A stretch of 64,000 nucleotides of DNA from Streptomyces sp. TLI_053 (GCF_900105395.1 NZ_LT629775.1:2126501-2190500); one strand, 5' to 3'; counted from the first letter of the stretch, positions 24,269-33,728 are shown. Notes: a model not told the origin generated them from the letters alone. A program made the numbers and translations.

Positions 24269-24333
24269 TTTCGACACCTTCTCGGGGAGGTCCGCCGCCT
24301 CGCTTCGGCGACTGCTGCTACGGGTCCGGCCGC

Positions 24334-24360
24334 CCGGCCCGCCGGGGGTCGGCGGGCCGG
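24334..24360 (-). other. Stem-loop in the malE-malF spacer
   Basis: Ten-base arms CCGGCCCGCC / GGCGGGCCGG with a seven-base loop, starting 19 bases after the malE stop. Such loops commonly protect or partly terminate transcripts so that the binding protein is made in excess over the membrane subunits. Confidence 0.6.
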
Positions 24361-24378
24361 ACGGCTGCGGTGGATCGA

Positions 24379-25656
24379 CTACTTGGTGAAGCCCGGGAGG
24401 AGCTTGGCGTAGTCGGTGGCGACGGTGTTCAGACCGTCCTGGGTCGAGGTGCCCTGGACGACCTTGCCGAGGTTGGTGCCCAGCGAGGCGAACAGCGAGC
24501 TGTACTCGGGCAGTTCGGGGCGCGGCTTGGCGCTCGACAGCACCGACTGGAAGCCGGCGATACCGGGGTCGGCCTTGACCTCGGGGGTGAAGGCGTCGTC
24601 GCGGGTCGGCAGGGTGGAGTTCTTCTGCGCGATGAACGCCTGGCTCTCGGCCGAGGTCATGTAGGCGGCGAACTTCTCGGCGGCGGCCTTGTGGGCCTGG
24701 TCGGCACCGGCGTAGACGGAGATGTTGTGGCCGCCGGTCGGGGCGCCGCCCTTGCCGGCCGAGCCGCCCGGGACGGGGGCGATGCCGAGGTTGGCCTTGT
24801 CGGCGAAGGCCGAGCCCTTGTAGATGTTGGTGATCTCCCAGGGACCCTGGACGATCGCCGCGACCTTGCCGCTGTTGAAGGCGTCCATCATGTGCGCGTA
24901 GGCGTCGGTGGTGACGTCGGCCTTGGCGGTGCCGGGCGCGGTGAACAGCGACTTGTAGGTCTCGATCGCCTTGACGGCCTCGGGACCGGCGACGGTGATC
25001 TTCTTGCCCTTGGCGTCGACGGTGTCGGTGCCCTCGCCGAACAGGAACGGCATCGCGTAGTAGCCGTCGGCGGCCTTCAGCCAGAAGCCGTCCACGCCGG
25101 CCTTGTCCTTCACCGTGGCGGCGACGGTCTTCAGCTCGTCCCAGGTGGTGGGGGCGGCGGTGATGCCGGCCTTGGCGAAGATCTCCTTGTTGTACAGCAG
25201 GCCGAGGGTGTCGGTGACCAGCGGCACGCCGTAGAGCTTGCCCTGGTAGGTGGCCTGCTGGATCAGGCTGGGCTGGAACTTGGCGGAGTCGGCGGCGGCC
25301 GGGGTGCCGTCCAGCGGCTCCAGGTAGCCGGCCTTGGCGAAGGCGGCGGTCCAGCCGACCTCGGAGCGGAACACGTCCGGAGCGCCCTTGGCCCCCATGG
25401 CGGTCTGGAGCTTGTTCTGCGCCTGGTCGAACGGCACGTTGACGAAGTCGACCTTGACGTTCGGGTTGGCCGCCTCGAACTTCTTGACGAGCTCCTGGTA
25501 GTTCGGCGCCTCGTTGGTGGCGTTCGAGGTGTCCCAGTAGGTGAGAGTGACCGGCCCGTCGGCCTTGCCGTCCGAGCTGGAGCCGCTGCTGCCACAGGCA
25601 GCCATCGAGACCGCGAGGGCCACAACGAGGGCAGAGGCCGCGATGCCACGCCGCAT
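24379..25656 (-). CDS. malE: Maltose/malto-oligosaccharide-binding lipoprotein MalE
   Basis: 425-residue extracellular solute-binding protein (family 1). The lipoprotein signal has its Cys at residue 21 (SMAACGSS). The sequence follows the MalE family: TLTYWDTSNATNEAPNYQEL, GVPLVTDTLGLLYNKE, AAIVQGPWEI, and a PTGGHNISVYAG loop. The start at 25656 is fixed by AAGGAG. It is the first gene of the maltose operon, preceded by a MalR-type operator. Confidence 0.93.
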   Translation of the reverse strand: MRRGIAASALVVALAVSMAACGSSGSSSDGKADGPVTLTYWDTSNATNEAPNYQELVKKFEAANPNVKVDFVNVPFDQAQNKLQTAMGAKGAPDVFRSEVGWTAAFAKAGYLEPLDGTPAAADSAKFQPSLIQQATYQGKLYGVPLVTDTLGLLYNKEIFAKAGITAAPTTWDELKTVAATVKDKAGVDGFWLKAADGYYAMPFLFGEGTDTVDAKGKKITVAGPEAVKAIETYKSLFTAPGTAKADVTTDAYAHMMDAFNSGKVAAIVQGPWEITNIYKGSAFADKANLGIAPVPGGSAGKGGAPTGGHNISVYAGADQAHKAAAEKFAAYMTSAESQAFIAQKNSTLPTRDDAFTPEVKADPGIAGFQSVLSSAKPRPELPEYSSLFASLGTNLGKVVQGTSTQDGLNTVATDYAKLLPGFTK

Positions 25657-25795
25657 GAGAACTCCTTGGAGGGTGGGGGTGCCCGAAATAGTGGGAGACA
25701 GGCGCATAATGGCTGCCTTGCCTCGCGCCGACCGCACCGTTGCTGCCGCCGGGCTCGGAAGGAAGTTAACAGCGGGGCAACAGTCGCGGAAACCC

Positions 25796-25816
25796 CTTGC
25801 AGCAAGTTTCTGCAAG
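25796..25816. promoter_or_regulatory. MalR operator upstream of malE
   Basis: Inverted repeat CTTGCAG (25796-25802) / CTGCAAG (25810-25816) with a seven-base centre, 140 bases before the malE start. CTTGCAG-type repeats are the established MalR targets in S. coelicolor. Confidence 0.75.
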
Positions 25817-25945
25817 AAGCCGCGATCGTTACACCCGCGTGTCCTTCACGTTGCCGCACGGTAGTTGACAGGCAAGGAAGTTGTGGCGCTTTGTCCGGTT
25901 CGCCCCGGTCGACAGTCGCCGCCGGGGCCACCCTCCGTGGTGAAA

Positions 25946-25960
25946 GGCGCTTGCAGCGCC
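25946..25960 (-). terminator. Short hairpin after galM
   Basis: GGCGC-TTGCA-GCGCC, followed on the minus strand by TTTCACC, 16 bases after the galM stop codon. It also contains a CTTGCAG word like a MalR half site. Confidence 0.5.
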
Positions 25961-25975
25961 CCCGTCAGCCCCCCG

Positions 25976-27061
25976 TCAGTCCGCGGTGCCGAGCCGGAAC
26001 ACCGTGGTCGAACGGAACTCCTCGCCCGGCCGCAGCACGGTGCTCGGGAAGTCCGGGTGGTGCGGGGAGTCCGGGAAGTGCTGGGTCTCCAGCGCGACCC
26101 CGGAGAACGGCCCGTACGGCACCCCGCTCGCGCCGCTGACCGCGCCGCGGAAGCCGTTGGCCGTGTAGACCTGGATCCCCGGCTCGGTGGTCAGCACCTC
26201 CAGGGTCCGCCCGCTGACCGGGTCCTCCAGCCGCGCGGCCCGGGCCGGGGCGCCGTCCGCCGGGCGGGGGCGCAGCACCCAGTTGTGGTCGTAGCCGCCC
26301 GTGCCGGTCAGCTGTGGGTGCTCGTCGTGCACGGACTTGCCGATCGGCCGGGCGGAGGTGAAGTCGAAGGGCGTGCCGGCCACCGGTTCGATCCGCCCGT
26401 ACGGGATCTGCCGCGCGTCGGCGGGGGTGTACCCGTCGGCGTCCAGGGTGAGCAGATGGCCGAGGACGTCCCCGGAGCCCTCGCCGCCCAGGTTGAAGTA
26501 GGCGTGGTTGGTGAGGTTGACCACGGTCGGCGCGGCGGTCACCGCGTGGTAGCGGATCGCCAGCTCACCGGCGGCGTCGAGGGTGTAGTCGACGGTGACG
26601 TCCAGCGCGCCGGGGAAGCCCTGGTCGCCGTCCGGGCTGTGCAGCCGCAGCCGGACGCCGCCGGGCAGCTCCTCGGCCGCCCACATCCGGTTGGCGAAGC
26701 CGTCCGGGCCGCCGTGCAGGGTGACCCCGCCACCGGTCGGGGCGAGCGGGTGCTCCTCGCCGTCGAGGCCGACCCGGCTGTCGGCGATCCGGTTGGCGTA
26801 CCGGCCGACCACGGTGCCGTAGTGCCGGGCCGGGCCGAGGATGTCGGCGATCCGGTCGCTGGAGAGCAGCACCTGGGCGGGGCGGCCCTCCCGGTCGGGG
26901 CCGACCAGGGTGTGCAGGGTGGCGCCGAGGGTGAGCACGCTCGCCTCGTACGGGCCGGCCCGCAGCGTCCACCGCTCGATCGCGGAGCCCGCGCCCGAGG
27001 GGTCCAGGGGCTCGCGCCGCACGCTGGTGGTCCGCGACCCGTTCGCCGGGGGCGTCGCCAT
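25976..27061 (-). CDS. galM: Aldose 1-epimerase
   Basis: 361-residue galactose mutarotase family enzyme that interconverts alpha and beta anomers of hexoses. Typical blocks: YGTVVGRYANRIADSR, VTLHGGPDGFANRMW with the His, NLTNHAYFNLGGEG with the catalytic acid His, and VALETQHFPDSPHHPDFPS with the catalytic Glu. The ATG at 27061 follows GAGGAG. It is transcribed toward the maltose operon and may feed freed sugars into glycolysis, though it has its own terminator. Confidence 0.9.
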   Translation of the reverse strand: MATPPANGSRTTSVRREPLDPSGAGSAIERWTLRAGPYEASVLTLGATLHTLVGPDREGRPAQVLLSSDRIADILGPARHYGTVVGRYANRIADSRVGLDGEEHPLAPTGGGVTLHGGPDGFANRMWAAEELPGGVRLRLHSPDGDQGFPGALDVTVDYTLDAAGELAIRYHAVTAAPTVVNLTNHAYFNLGGEGSGDVLGHLLTLDADGYTPADARQIPYGRIEPVAGTPFDFTSARPIGKSVHDEHPQLTGTGGYDHNWVLRPRPADGAPARAARLEDPVSGRTLEVLTTEPGIQVYTANGFRGAVSGASGVPYGPFSGVALETQHFPDSPHHPDFPSTVLRPGEEFRSTTVFRLGTAD

Positions 27062-27225
27062 GGCCTGCTCCTCACTGGCGGGCCACGGGGTGCGTGCCCA
27101 CCCTTGACCGGGGTACCGCCCGGACTCCGTACCGGCCCGGGTCGGCATCAAGCCTAGTCAGCCCCGGGGTTGGCAGGGCGCTCATCGGGTCCGCGCGCGC
27201 CGCCGGGTCGGCGCCCGGCGTTCCA

Positions 27226-27400
27226 GGGCCGTCGGGGCCGTCGGGGCCGTCGGGGCCGTCAGGGCCCGATCCGTCCCGGCCGGGAACCGTCGGAAGCGGT
27301 CGACACCCGGCCGGGAACCGTCGGAAGCGGTCGACACCCGGCCGGGAACCGTCGGAAGCGGTCGACACCCGGCCGGGAACCGTCAGAACCGGTCGGGCCG
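27226..27400. repeat. Two tandem repeat arrays in the galM/LAL spacer
   Basis: 27226-27266 holds about four and a half copies of the 9-mer GGGGCCGTC. 27277-27369 holds three exact 31-base copies beginning CGGCCGGGAACCGTCGGAAG, and a fourth diverged copy runs to about 27400. Each long unit contains GTCGAC and CCGTCGG words. No gene is credible in 27062-27430. Confidence 0.85.
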
Positions 27401-27430
27401 TTCCGACCGCTCGTGCCGCTCCGACCGCTC

Positions 27431-28984
27431 TTACCGCTCGGGAAGCTCCGGCCCCGCCCGGAGCTCCGGGAGCGCCGACGGCTCCGGAAGTGCCGGGGGC
27501 TCCGCCGGGTCCGAGCCGTCGCGCGGCTCCGGGGTCCACGGCTCGACCGTCCGCTGCTCCGGCACCAGGCCGAGAGCCGCGGCCAGACCGTCGGGCCCGC
27601 TGCCCGCCTTGCGGTAGACCGCGGCCAGCCGCCGGTTCACCAGACTGAGCGGCAGCGCCAGCCGGTCGGCGATCCGCTGCGGCGACACACCCCGGACGGC
27701 CAGCTCGGCGACGTCCCACTCGGGCTGGCTGAGTGTCTCCCGCACGTCGCCCAGCCGGTTCGGCCGCAGACCGTAGTTGGCCAGCTCGCGCCGGGCCCGG
27801 TCGACCAGCCCGTCCGCGGCGCAGTGCTGGGCCAGCTCGATGCCCTGGTACAGGTACTCCTGGGCGTCCTCCAGCCGGCCGACCCGGCGCAGCGCGGCAC
27901 CGAGGTCGACCAGCGCCACGGCGTGCTCGTAACCGGCCGGCGACTGGCCGAGGTGCGCCACCGCCCGCTCCAGCAGCTCGACCGCCTGCTGGCCGTCCTC
28001 GATCTGGGCGTACAGCCGCAGCGCCGTCCCGATCGCCGAGGCGGTGCCGAACCGCTCCGCGTCGGCGACCGAGCGGCGGGCGTAGTCGCGGGCCCGCTCG
28101 GGCTCGTCCTCGGCGAGCGCGATGGCCAGGTGCGCCGCCCAGGGCGCCCAGACGGTGTTGTGCCAGCCCCTGATGTCCAGCTGCGCGCCGGCCTCGGTGA
28201 GCGCCGCCGCCGCACCGGCGGGCCGCCCGACGGCGAGCAGCAGCTTGCCGTACAGCGAGGCGGCGTCCGGCAGCACCATCGCGGTCGCGTGGTACGGCGG
28301 GTGGAAGCCGAAGTCGAGGGCGAGTTCCCAGGCCTCCTGGCTGCGGCCGCGGGCGATCAGGGTGTCGATCAGTACGCCGACCGCGTCCCAGGCCAGCGGC
28401 AGCTTGGAGCCGATCCGCTCGGAGAGCCGCAGCGCGCGGCGCAGGAAGTCCTCGGCCTCGGCCAGCAGACCGCGCCGGAACCGGGCCAGGCCCATCAGGA
28501 AGTAGGCGAAGCCCCGGTGGGCGCCGGACCAGCCCGCCACCTCGAACTGGACGATGGCGTCCGAGAACAGCCGCTCGGCCTGGGCGATCCGGTCGTTGTA
28601 GGTGTAGGAGAGGCCGAGCGTGGCGGGCAGCTCGAAGCCCCAGATGTTGTCGGTCCAGCCGAGCCCCTTCGGCAGCCGTCCGTTATCCAGCACGTCGTCC
28701 GCGTGCCGCAGCACCTCGGCCGAGGGCGCGCCGCTCAGGGTGAGGTCCCAGGCTCGCAGCGCCAGCACCGCCCGGTCGGCGGCCTCGCGCCCGGTGAGGC
28801 TGTCGCACAGGTCGCCCAGCCGGGCGGAGCGGGCCGGCCCGTTCTCCTCGGACTTCCGGAAGGCGTGCCACATGAACGACGCGGCCTCCAGCCGCAGCCG
28901 GCCCGCCGGGTCCCCGTAGGTGTGCTCGGCCTCCTGCTGGCAGACCAGGGCGGCCTGACGCAGCTCGCCGCTGTGCGCCAGCAC
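27431..28984 (-). CDS. C-terminal part of an amber-interrupted LAL (LuxR-type) regulator
   Basis: 517 residues in the same frame as the preceding ATPase part, directly after its TAG stop. TPR-like helical repeats cover most of it (LGLSYTYNDRIAQAERLF, LARFRRGLLAEAEDFLRRAL). A C-terminal LuxR-like helix-turn-helix follows (LSQPEWDVAELAVRGVSPQR, then IADRLALPLSLVNRRLAAVY). Without the stop codon the two parts form one protein of about 1030 residues, normal for LAL regulators. The GTG at 28984 touches the stop (TAGGTG) and has no ribosome-binding site, so separate translation would depend on re-initiation. As it stands, the DNA-binding part is cut off from the ATPase. Confidence 0.8.
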   Translation of the reverse strand: MLAHSGELRQAALVCQQEAEHTYGDPAGRLRLEAASFMWHAFRKSEENGPARSARLGDLCDSLTGREAADRAVLALRAWDLTLSGAPSAEVLRHADDVLDNGRLPKGLGWTDNIWGFELPATLGLSYTYNDRIAQAERLFSDAIVQFEVAGWSGAHRGFAYFLMGLARFRRGLLAEAEDFLRRALRLSERIGSKLPLAWDAVGVLIDTLIARGRSQEAWELALDFGFHPPYHATAMVLPDAASLYGKLLLAVGRPAGAAAALTEAGAQLDIRGWHNTVWAPWAAHLAIALAEDEPERARDYARRSVADAERFGTASAIGTALRLYAQIEDGQQAVELLERAVAHLGQSPAGYEHAVALVDLGAALRRVGRLEDAQEYLYQGIELAQHCAADGLVDRARRELANYGLRPNRLGDVRETLSQPEWDVAELAVRGVSPQRIADRLALPLSLVNRRLAAVYRKAGSGPDGLAAALGLVPEQRTVEPWTPEPRDGSDPAEPPALPEPSALPELRAGPELPER

Positions 28985-30523
28985 CTAGGAGAGCCGGAAC
29001 GTGGCGTCCACCCGGAGCGAGGGGCGCAGCGGTCCCTCTTCCGGGTCGAGCGCGAGCTTCAGCTGGTTGACGGTGGCGACCGGGTCGGTCAGCAGCGCCG
29101 AGCAGCCCAGCTCGTAGAGCACCTCGGCGCGGTCCTGGTCGTCCGGCGGTTCGGCGAGCGCGCGGTGCAGGCAGCGCTGGGCGGCCTCGGGCGCGCCGAT
29201 CAGCAGGTGTTCGGAGGCGGCCCGGCGGAGCTTGCGCACGGTGCGGTCGTCGCCCTCGCCCGCGAAGGTCTCCACCAGGTGGCGGGAGGCGGCGAGCAGG
29301 CCGAGCCCGGCGTTCTCGATCTCGGCGGCGGCCACGCCGTGCATGCCGGTGCGGGTGGCCTCGGGCATGGTGTTGTAGATCGAGCTGGCGATCAGCGGGT
29401 GGACGAACTCGAGGTTGCCGTTCGGCGTGACGGTCAGGACGCGCTGCTTGCGCAGTTCCTTGACGGACTCGCGGGCGCCCTCGGTGGACTGGGCGGAGAT
29501 CCGGGTGGCGAGGTCGGGCCGGATGTCGGTGCCGAGCATCGCGGCGGCCCAGGCGAACCGCAGGGTGGCGGCGCCGAGCCGGTCCAGCCAGGACTTGAGG
29601 GTCATCCCGGTGGCGTCGACGGCGAGTTCGCGGAGCTGGAGCGAGTTCTCCTCGACCGGGTCGAGCTCCTGGTCGCGGACCTGGTCGAGCAGGGCGACGG
29701 CCTCGAACGGATTGCCGTTGACGACGTTCCAGAACTCGTAGCAGAAGGCGTCCTCGGCCCGGTCGCCCAGTTCGGCGCGGATGATGTCGGTGACGGCGAC
29801 CAGCGAGAGCCGGCTCAGCTCGTGCCGGCGGGTGGCCAGCGAGGCGACGGCGCGGTGGTGGTCCTGGGACTCCTGTTGCCAGTCGGCGGTGTCGTCGCGG
29901 TAGGCGAACACCAGCAGCACCGGAAGTTCGCGCGCCCGGACGGCGAACTGCGCCAGCCAGCTGAGGGATTCGAGGTCGGCCCAGTGCAGGTCGTCGACGA
30001 GCATCACCAGCGGGGCACGGCGCGGGGCCAGCTGGGTGAGGACGAAGTCCAGGCCGTCCCGGACACCCTGCGGGTCGAGGCGGCGGGCGCCCTTCCTGGG
30101 CTGCTTGAGGCCCATGGCCGGTCCGACGACCTCCTCCCAGGTACCCATCACCTGGCGGAACTCGCCGGCGGCGAGGCCGCCCAGCACCGGCTGGAGGAGC
30201 TGGCGCAGCACGTGGTAGGGCTCGTTGAACTGGCGCTCGCCGCCACGGGCGAAGAGCACGGTGGCGTTGGGGCGCAGCTTGGCGATCCGGCGGACCTCGT
30301 GCAGCAGGCTGGTCTTGCCGATGCCGGGCCGGCCGGAGAAGGTGAGGAGTTCGCCGATCTCGGTGCCGCCGGCCGCGAAGTCGCGGCAGAGCTTGTCCAC
30401 CGCCGCCTCGGCGGAGCGGAGTTCGGCGTCGCGGTCGCGCAACCTGACCCGGTTGGGGGCGCCTTCCGCCTCCCGCGCGCCGGTCGTCGCCTCCGCTCGG
30501 AATTCGCTGTGCCGCTCGGTCAC
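28985..30523 (-). CDS. N-terminal ATPase part of an amber-interrupted LAL (LuxR-type) regulator
   Basis: 512 residues with a STAND-type ATPase core: Walker A SGRPGIGKTSLL, Walker B LVMLVDDLHWADLESL, then the winged-helix/helical region with VHPLIASSIYNTM and the start of TPR-like repeats. The frame ends at TAG (28985-28987) inside the TPR region, after VDATFRLS, and continues without any other change in the next gene. The GTG at 30523 is chosen because GGAGG stands seven bases upstream; earlier starts give an unlikely tail. It is divergent from the terpene synthase across two palindromes. Confidence 0.82.
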   Translation of the reverse strand: MTERHSEFRAEATTGAREAEGAPNRVRLRDRDAELRSAEAAVDKLCRDFAAGGTEIGELLTFSGRPGIGKTSLLHEVRRIAKLRPNATVLFARGGERQFNEPYHVLRQLLQPVLGGLAAGEFRQVMGTWEEVVGPAMGLKQPRKGARRLDPQGVRDGLDFVLTQLAPRRAPLVMLVDDLHWADLESLSWLAQFAVRARELPVLLVFAYRDDTADWQQESQDHHRAVASLATRRHELSRLSLVAVTDIIRAELGDRAEDAFCYEFWNVVNGNPFEAVALLDQVRDQELDPVEENSLQLRELAVDATGMTLKSWLDRLGAATLRFAWAAAMLGTDIRPDLATRISAQSTEGARESVKELRKQRVLTVTPNGNLEFVHPLIASSIYNTMPEATRTGMHGVAAAEIENAGLGLLAASRHLVETFAGEGDDRTVRKLRRAASEHLLIGAPEAAQRCLHRALAEPPDDQDRAEVLYELGCSALLTDPVATVNQLKLALDPEEGPLRPSLRVDATFRLS

Positions 30524-30628
30524 CGTCGCGCCTCCGCCTCGCCGTTCCCTGCTCGTGGAGCCGAGAGTAGCGCCGCCGGGGGTGTGGTGGAGCGCATTCA
30601 CGCAGGCGGGGGCCGAGATCGAGGGTTC

Positions 30629-30654
30629 GGCAAGCTTGCCGAGGGCAATTGCCC
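30629..30654. promoter_or_regulatory. Paired perfect palindromes before the terpene synthase
   Basis: GGCAAGCTTGCC (30629-30640) and GGGCAATTGCCC (30643-30654), two bases apart. Both contain GGCAA / TTGCC arms with centres of two and zero bases. They sit between the divergent LAL regulator and the terpene synthase; an AT-rich TATATCCC follows at once. Good candidates for operators. The rest of 30602-30816 holds no gene. Confidence 0.6.
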
Positions 30655-30816
30655 TATATCCCTAACGTCGGATCATTGCATCGGATACTCTACGGCCCGC
30701 AGGCCAAGTTGATCATGTCGTGCCAATCCGTCACCAACCGGCCGCGCAACCCCAACTCCCCCACCGACAGCAGTAATACCTTAGCCTCCCCCACCCTCCG
30801 CAGCTCCGGGAGTCCG

Positions 30817-31764
30817 ATGTCTGACGACGCATCACTTCAGATTCCGTTCCCGTACCGTCGCAGTGCCCACGGGCCGTACGCCACCGAACTGCACCGCGCC
30901 TGGCTCACCCGCCACCCGCTGCTGGCCGACCCGACCCACCCGTCCTACGCGCACTGGGAGGTCGTCGACCTCGCCGCCCTCGGCTACCCCGACGCCGGGC
31001 CGGACGAACTCGCCCTGGCCGCCGACCTGATGGGCTTCTACTTCCTGTTCGACGACCAGTTCGACGGACCGCTCGGCCGCCGCCCCGCCGAGGTCGCCCC
31101 CCTCTGCGACCGGCTGGTGGCCGTCCTGCACGGCGCCCGGCCCGACCGGGACTCGCCCGTGGAGACCGCGTTCGCCGACCTCTGGGAACGCAGCGTCCAG
31201 GGCATGCCGGCCCGCTGGCAGGCGCGCGCCGCGTACAACTGGGAGTACTACCTGGCCAGTCACCCCGCCGAGGCGGCCGGCCGGATAAGCCCGCGCCCTC
31301 CCGACCGGGCCGGCTACCAGGTGCTGCGGCGCGGCACCGCCGCGATGGAGAGCATCTTCGACATGGTCGAGCGGCTCGGCCACTTCGAGGTCCCGCCGGC
31401 CGTCCTGCACCACCCGGTGCTGCGTCAGATCCGCCAGCTCGCCGCCGACATCCCCTCCCTCACCAACGACGTCCGGTCGTTCCCGCTGGAGGCCCCGCGC
31501 GGCGACGTCAACAACCTGGTGATGATCGTCCAGCGGGAGCGGGACTGCTCGGCCGAGTCGGCCTGCGCGGTGGTGATGGCCGAGGCCCAGCTGATGGCCG
31601 AGCGGTGCCGCGAGCTGTACGAGCGGCTGCCCGACGTGTACCGGGAGCTGGGACTGGCCCGGGTCGAGCGGATCGTCGCCCAGCGCTACGCCGACGGCCT
31701 GGTCACCTGGCTGGCCGGCTACCTGAGCTGGGAGCGCCGCACCGGCCGCTACCAGGAGGCCTGA
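30817..31764 (+). CDS. Class I terpene synthase (cyclase)
   Basis: 315 residues, the size of bacterial sesquiterpene-type cyclases, which ionise a prenyl diphosphate with three Mg ions. The aspartate-rich motif is DDQFD (79-83), the NSE triad is NDVRSFPLE (217-225), the diphosphate-sensing Arg is near 171 in VLRRGT, and the C-terminal RY pair appears in ERRTGRYQ. The start at 30817 is close behind GGGAG. No P450, methyltransferase or prenyltransferase is next to it, so its product may be an unmodified volatile terpene. I cannot name the product from sequence. Confidence 0.92.
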   Translation: MSDDASLQIPFPYRRSAHGPYATELHRAWLTRHPLLADPTHPSYAHWEVVDLAALGYPDAGPDELALAADLMGFYFLFDDQFDGPLGRRPAEVAPLCDRLVAVLHGARPDRDSPVETAFADLWERSVQGMPARWQARAAYNWEYYLASHPAEAAGRISPRPPDRAGYQVLRRGTAAMESIFDMVERLGHFEVPPAVLHHPVLRQIRQLAADIPSLTNDVRSFPLEAPRGDVNNLVMIVQRERDCSAESACAVVMAEAQLMAERCRELYERLPDVYRELGLARVERIVAQRYADGLVTWLAGYLSWERRTGRYQEA

Positions 31765-32077
31765 CGGCGACTCGCCCGCTCCCCTCCCGGTGCGCCTCGC
31801 CGCCGGAACCGCCCGCCGCCGGCGTCCGGCGGGCGAGGGCCGGCGGCGGAAGCGCGACGGCCGGAATGCGCCACCCTCCGTGGACGGGCGCCGTACGGAC
31901 CGTAGCCGAACCGACCGCCCGCCGGTTAGGGTGCTGCTCGGCGGGCGGCCCCGGAGCGGGGCGCGCCCGACCCGCGTGTGTGTCCGTACCCTCCGCCGGG
32001 CCGCCCTGCACGGCCCGGCGCACCGCCCGGCCCACGCGCCGGTGCGGCGCCCCGACAGCGCGAGGAGGCACCAGAGC
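31765..32077. other. Gene-free spacer before the aldehyde dehydrogenase
   Basis: 313 bases with no convincing gene and no clear hairpin. An in-frame extension of the dehydrogenase frame through it gives only Arg/Pro-rich low-complexity sequence. A short motif GGTTAGGGT (31923-31931) could be a -10 region for the downstream gene. Confidence 0.4.
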
Positions 32078-33601
32078 ATGCCGGTCTACCAGCCCCCCGG
32101 ACAGCCCGGATCCATCGTCGAGTACCGCCCCCGCTACGAGCACTGGATCGGCGGCCGGTGGACGCCGCCGGTCCTCGGCCAGTACTTCGAGAACCCCAGC
32201 CCGGTCACCGGCGAGGTCTTCACCGAGGTCGCCCGCGGCACCGCCGAGGACATCGAGGCCGCCCTCGACGCCGCCCACGCCGCCGCCCCGGCCTGGGGCC
32301 GCACCCCGCCCGCCGAACGCGCCCAGGTCCTGCTGCGGATCGCCGACCGGATCGAGCAGAACCTCGAACGGCTCGCCGTCGCGGAGAGCTGGGAGAACGG
32401 CAAGCCGGTCCGCGAGACCCTGGGCGCCGACCTGCCGCTCGCGGTCGACCACCTGCGCTACTTCGCCGGCGCGCTGCGCGCCCAGGAGGGCGGCCTGTCC
32501 CAACTGGACGAGGACACGGTGGCGTACCACTTCCACGAGCCGCTGGGCGTGGTCGGCCAGATCATCCCGTGGAACTTCCCGATCCTGATGGCGGTCTGGA
32601 AGCTCGCCCCGGCGCTCGCGGCGGGCAACGCCGTCGTGCTGAAGCCCGCCGAGCAGACCCCGGCCTCCGTCCTGCTGCTGGTCGAACTGACCGCCGACCT
32701 GCTGCCGCCGGGCGTGCTCAACGTGGTCAACGGCTACGGTCTGGAGGCCGGCCGGCCGCTGGCCTCCAGCGACCGGATCCGGAAGATCGCCTTCACCGGC
32801 GAGACCACCACCGGCCGGCTGATCGCGCAGTACGCGAGCGGGAACCTCATCCCGGTCTCGCTGGAACTGGGCGGCAAGAGCCCCAACCTGTTCTTCGCCG
32901 ACGTCGCCGCCGAGCGGGACGCCTTCTACGACAAGACGGTCGAGGGCTTCGCGATGTTCGCCCTCAACCAGGGCGAGGTGTGCACCTGTCCGAGCCGGGC
33001 GCTGATCGAGTCCTCGATCTACGACCGGCTGCTCGCGGACGGCCTGGAGCGGGTCCGTTCGATGCGCCAGGGCAATCCGCTCGACACCGAGACCCAGGTC
33101 GGCGCGCAGGCCAGCGACGAGCAGCTGCGCAAGATCCTCTCCTACATCGAGATCGGCCAGGCCGAGGGCGCCAAGGTGCTGGCCGGCGGCGAACGGGCCG
33201 ACCTCGGGGGCGCGCTGGCCGGCGGGTACTACGTGACGCCGACCGTCTTCGAGGGTGTCAACGGGATGCGGATCTTCCAGGAGGAGATCTTCGGCCCCGT
33301 CGTCGCGGTCACCCGCTTCGAGGACTTCGACGACGCGATAGCGCTCGCCAACGACACCCTCTACGGGCTCGGCGCCGGCGTCTGGACCCGCAACGGCACC
33401 ACCGCCCACCGGGCGGGCCGCGCCATCCAGGCGGGCCGGGTCTGGACCAACTGCTTCCACGCCTATCCGGCCCACGCGGCCTTCGGCGGCTACAAGAACT
33501 CGGGGATCGGCCGGGAGGGCCACAAGGCCGTCCTGGAGCACTACCAGCAGATCAAGAACCTCCTGGTCAGCTACTCCTCGCAGGCCCTGGGCCTGTTCTG
33601 A
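32078..33601 (+). CDS. NAD-dependent aldehyde dehydrogenase (acetaldehyde dehydrogenase, ExaC/AldB type)
   Basis: 507 residues, the length of this subfamily, which oxidises short aldehydes to acids. The NAD-binding segment [18 protein letters not shown], the general base Glu in [10 protein letters not shown] (E263) and the catalytic Cys in [11 protein letters not shown] (C302) are present, with the second Cys two residues on that is typical of the group. The EIFGPVVAV block and the C-terminal NPxxxFGGYK-like region ([15 protein letters not shown]) are intact. The ATG at 32078 follows GAGGAG. Followed by a strong terminator, so it is a single-gene unit. Confidence 0.93.
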   Translation: MPVYQPPGQPGSIVEYRPRYEHWIGGRWTPPVLGQYFENPSPVTGEVFTEVARGTAEDIEAALDAAHAAAPAWGRTPPAERAQVLLRIADRIEQNLERLAVAESWENGKPVRETLGADLPLAVDHLRYFAGALRAQEGGLSQLDEDTVAYHFHEPLGVVGQIIPWNFPILMAVWKLAPALAAGNAVVLKPAEQTPASVLLLVELTADLLPPGVLNVVNGYGLEAGRPLASSDRIRKIAFTGETTTGRLIAQYASGNLIPVSLELGGKSPNLFFADVAAERDAFYDKTVEGFAMFALNQGEVCTCPSRALIESSIYDRLLADGLERVRSMRQGNPLDTETQVGAQASDEQLRKILSYIEIGQAEGAKVLAGGERADLGGALAGGYYVTPTVFEGVNGMRIFQEEIFGPVVAVTRFEDFDDAIALANDTLYGLGAGVWTRNGTTAHRAGRAIQAGRVWTNCFHAYPAHAAFGGYKNSGIGREGHKAVLEHYQQIKNLLVSYSSQALGLF

Positions 33602-33691
33602 CCGACCGGCCCCGCAGCGGCCCCGCACCGGCGACGGGGCGGGGGCGGGTGACGGGGCGGGTGCGGGTGCCGGAACGACGGAGCGGGAATG

Positions 33692-33728
33692 CGGAGTGGG
33701 AAGTCGGTCCGGCCGACTTCCCACTCCG
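33692..33728 (+). terminator. Perfect 16-base hairpin after the aldehyde dehydrogenase
   Basis: Arms 33692-33707 and 33713-33728 (CGGAGTGGGAAGTCGG and complement) with a five-base loop, 91 bases after the stop. The GAGTGGGAA arm is unusually poor in long GC runs for this genome. Confidence 0.75.

Noticed and set aside
30817..31764. Terpene biosynthetic gene cluster
   Set aside because: Only the cyclase and a regulator are present; the flanking aldehyde dehydrogenase lies behind a 313-base gap and is of the general acetaldehyde type, so a larger cluster cannot be supported.
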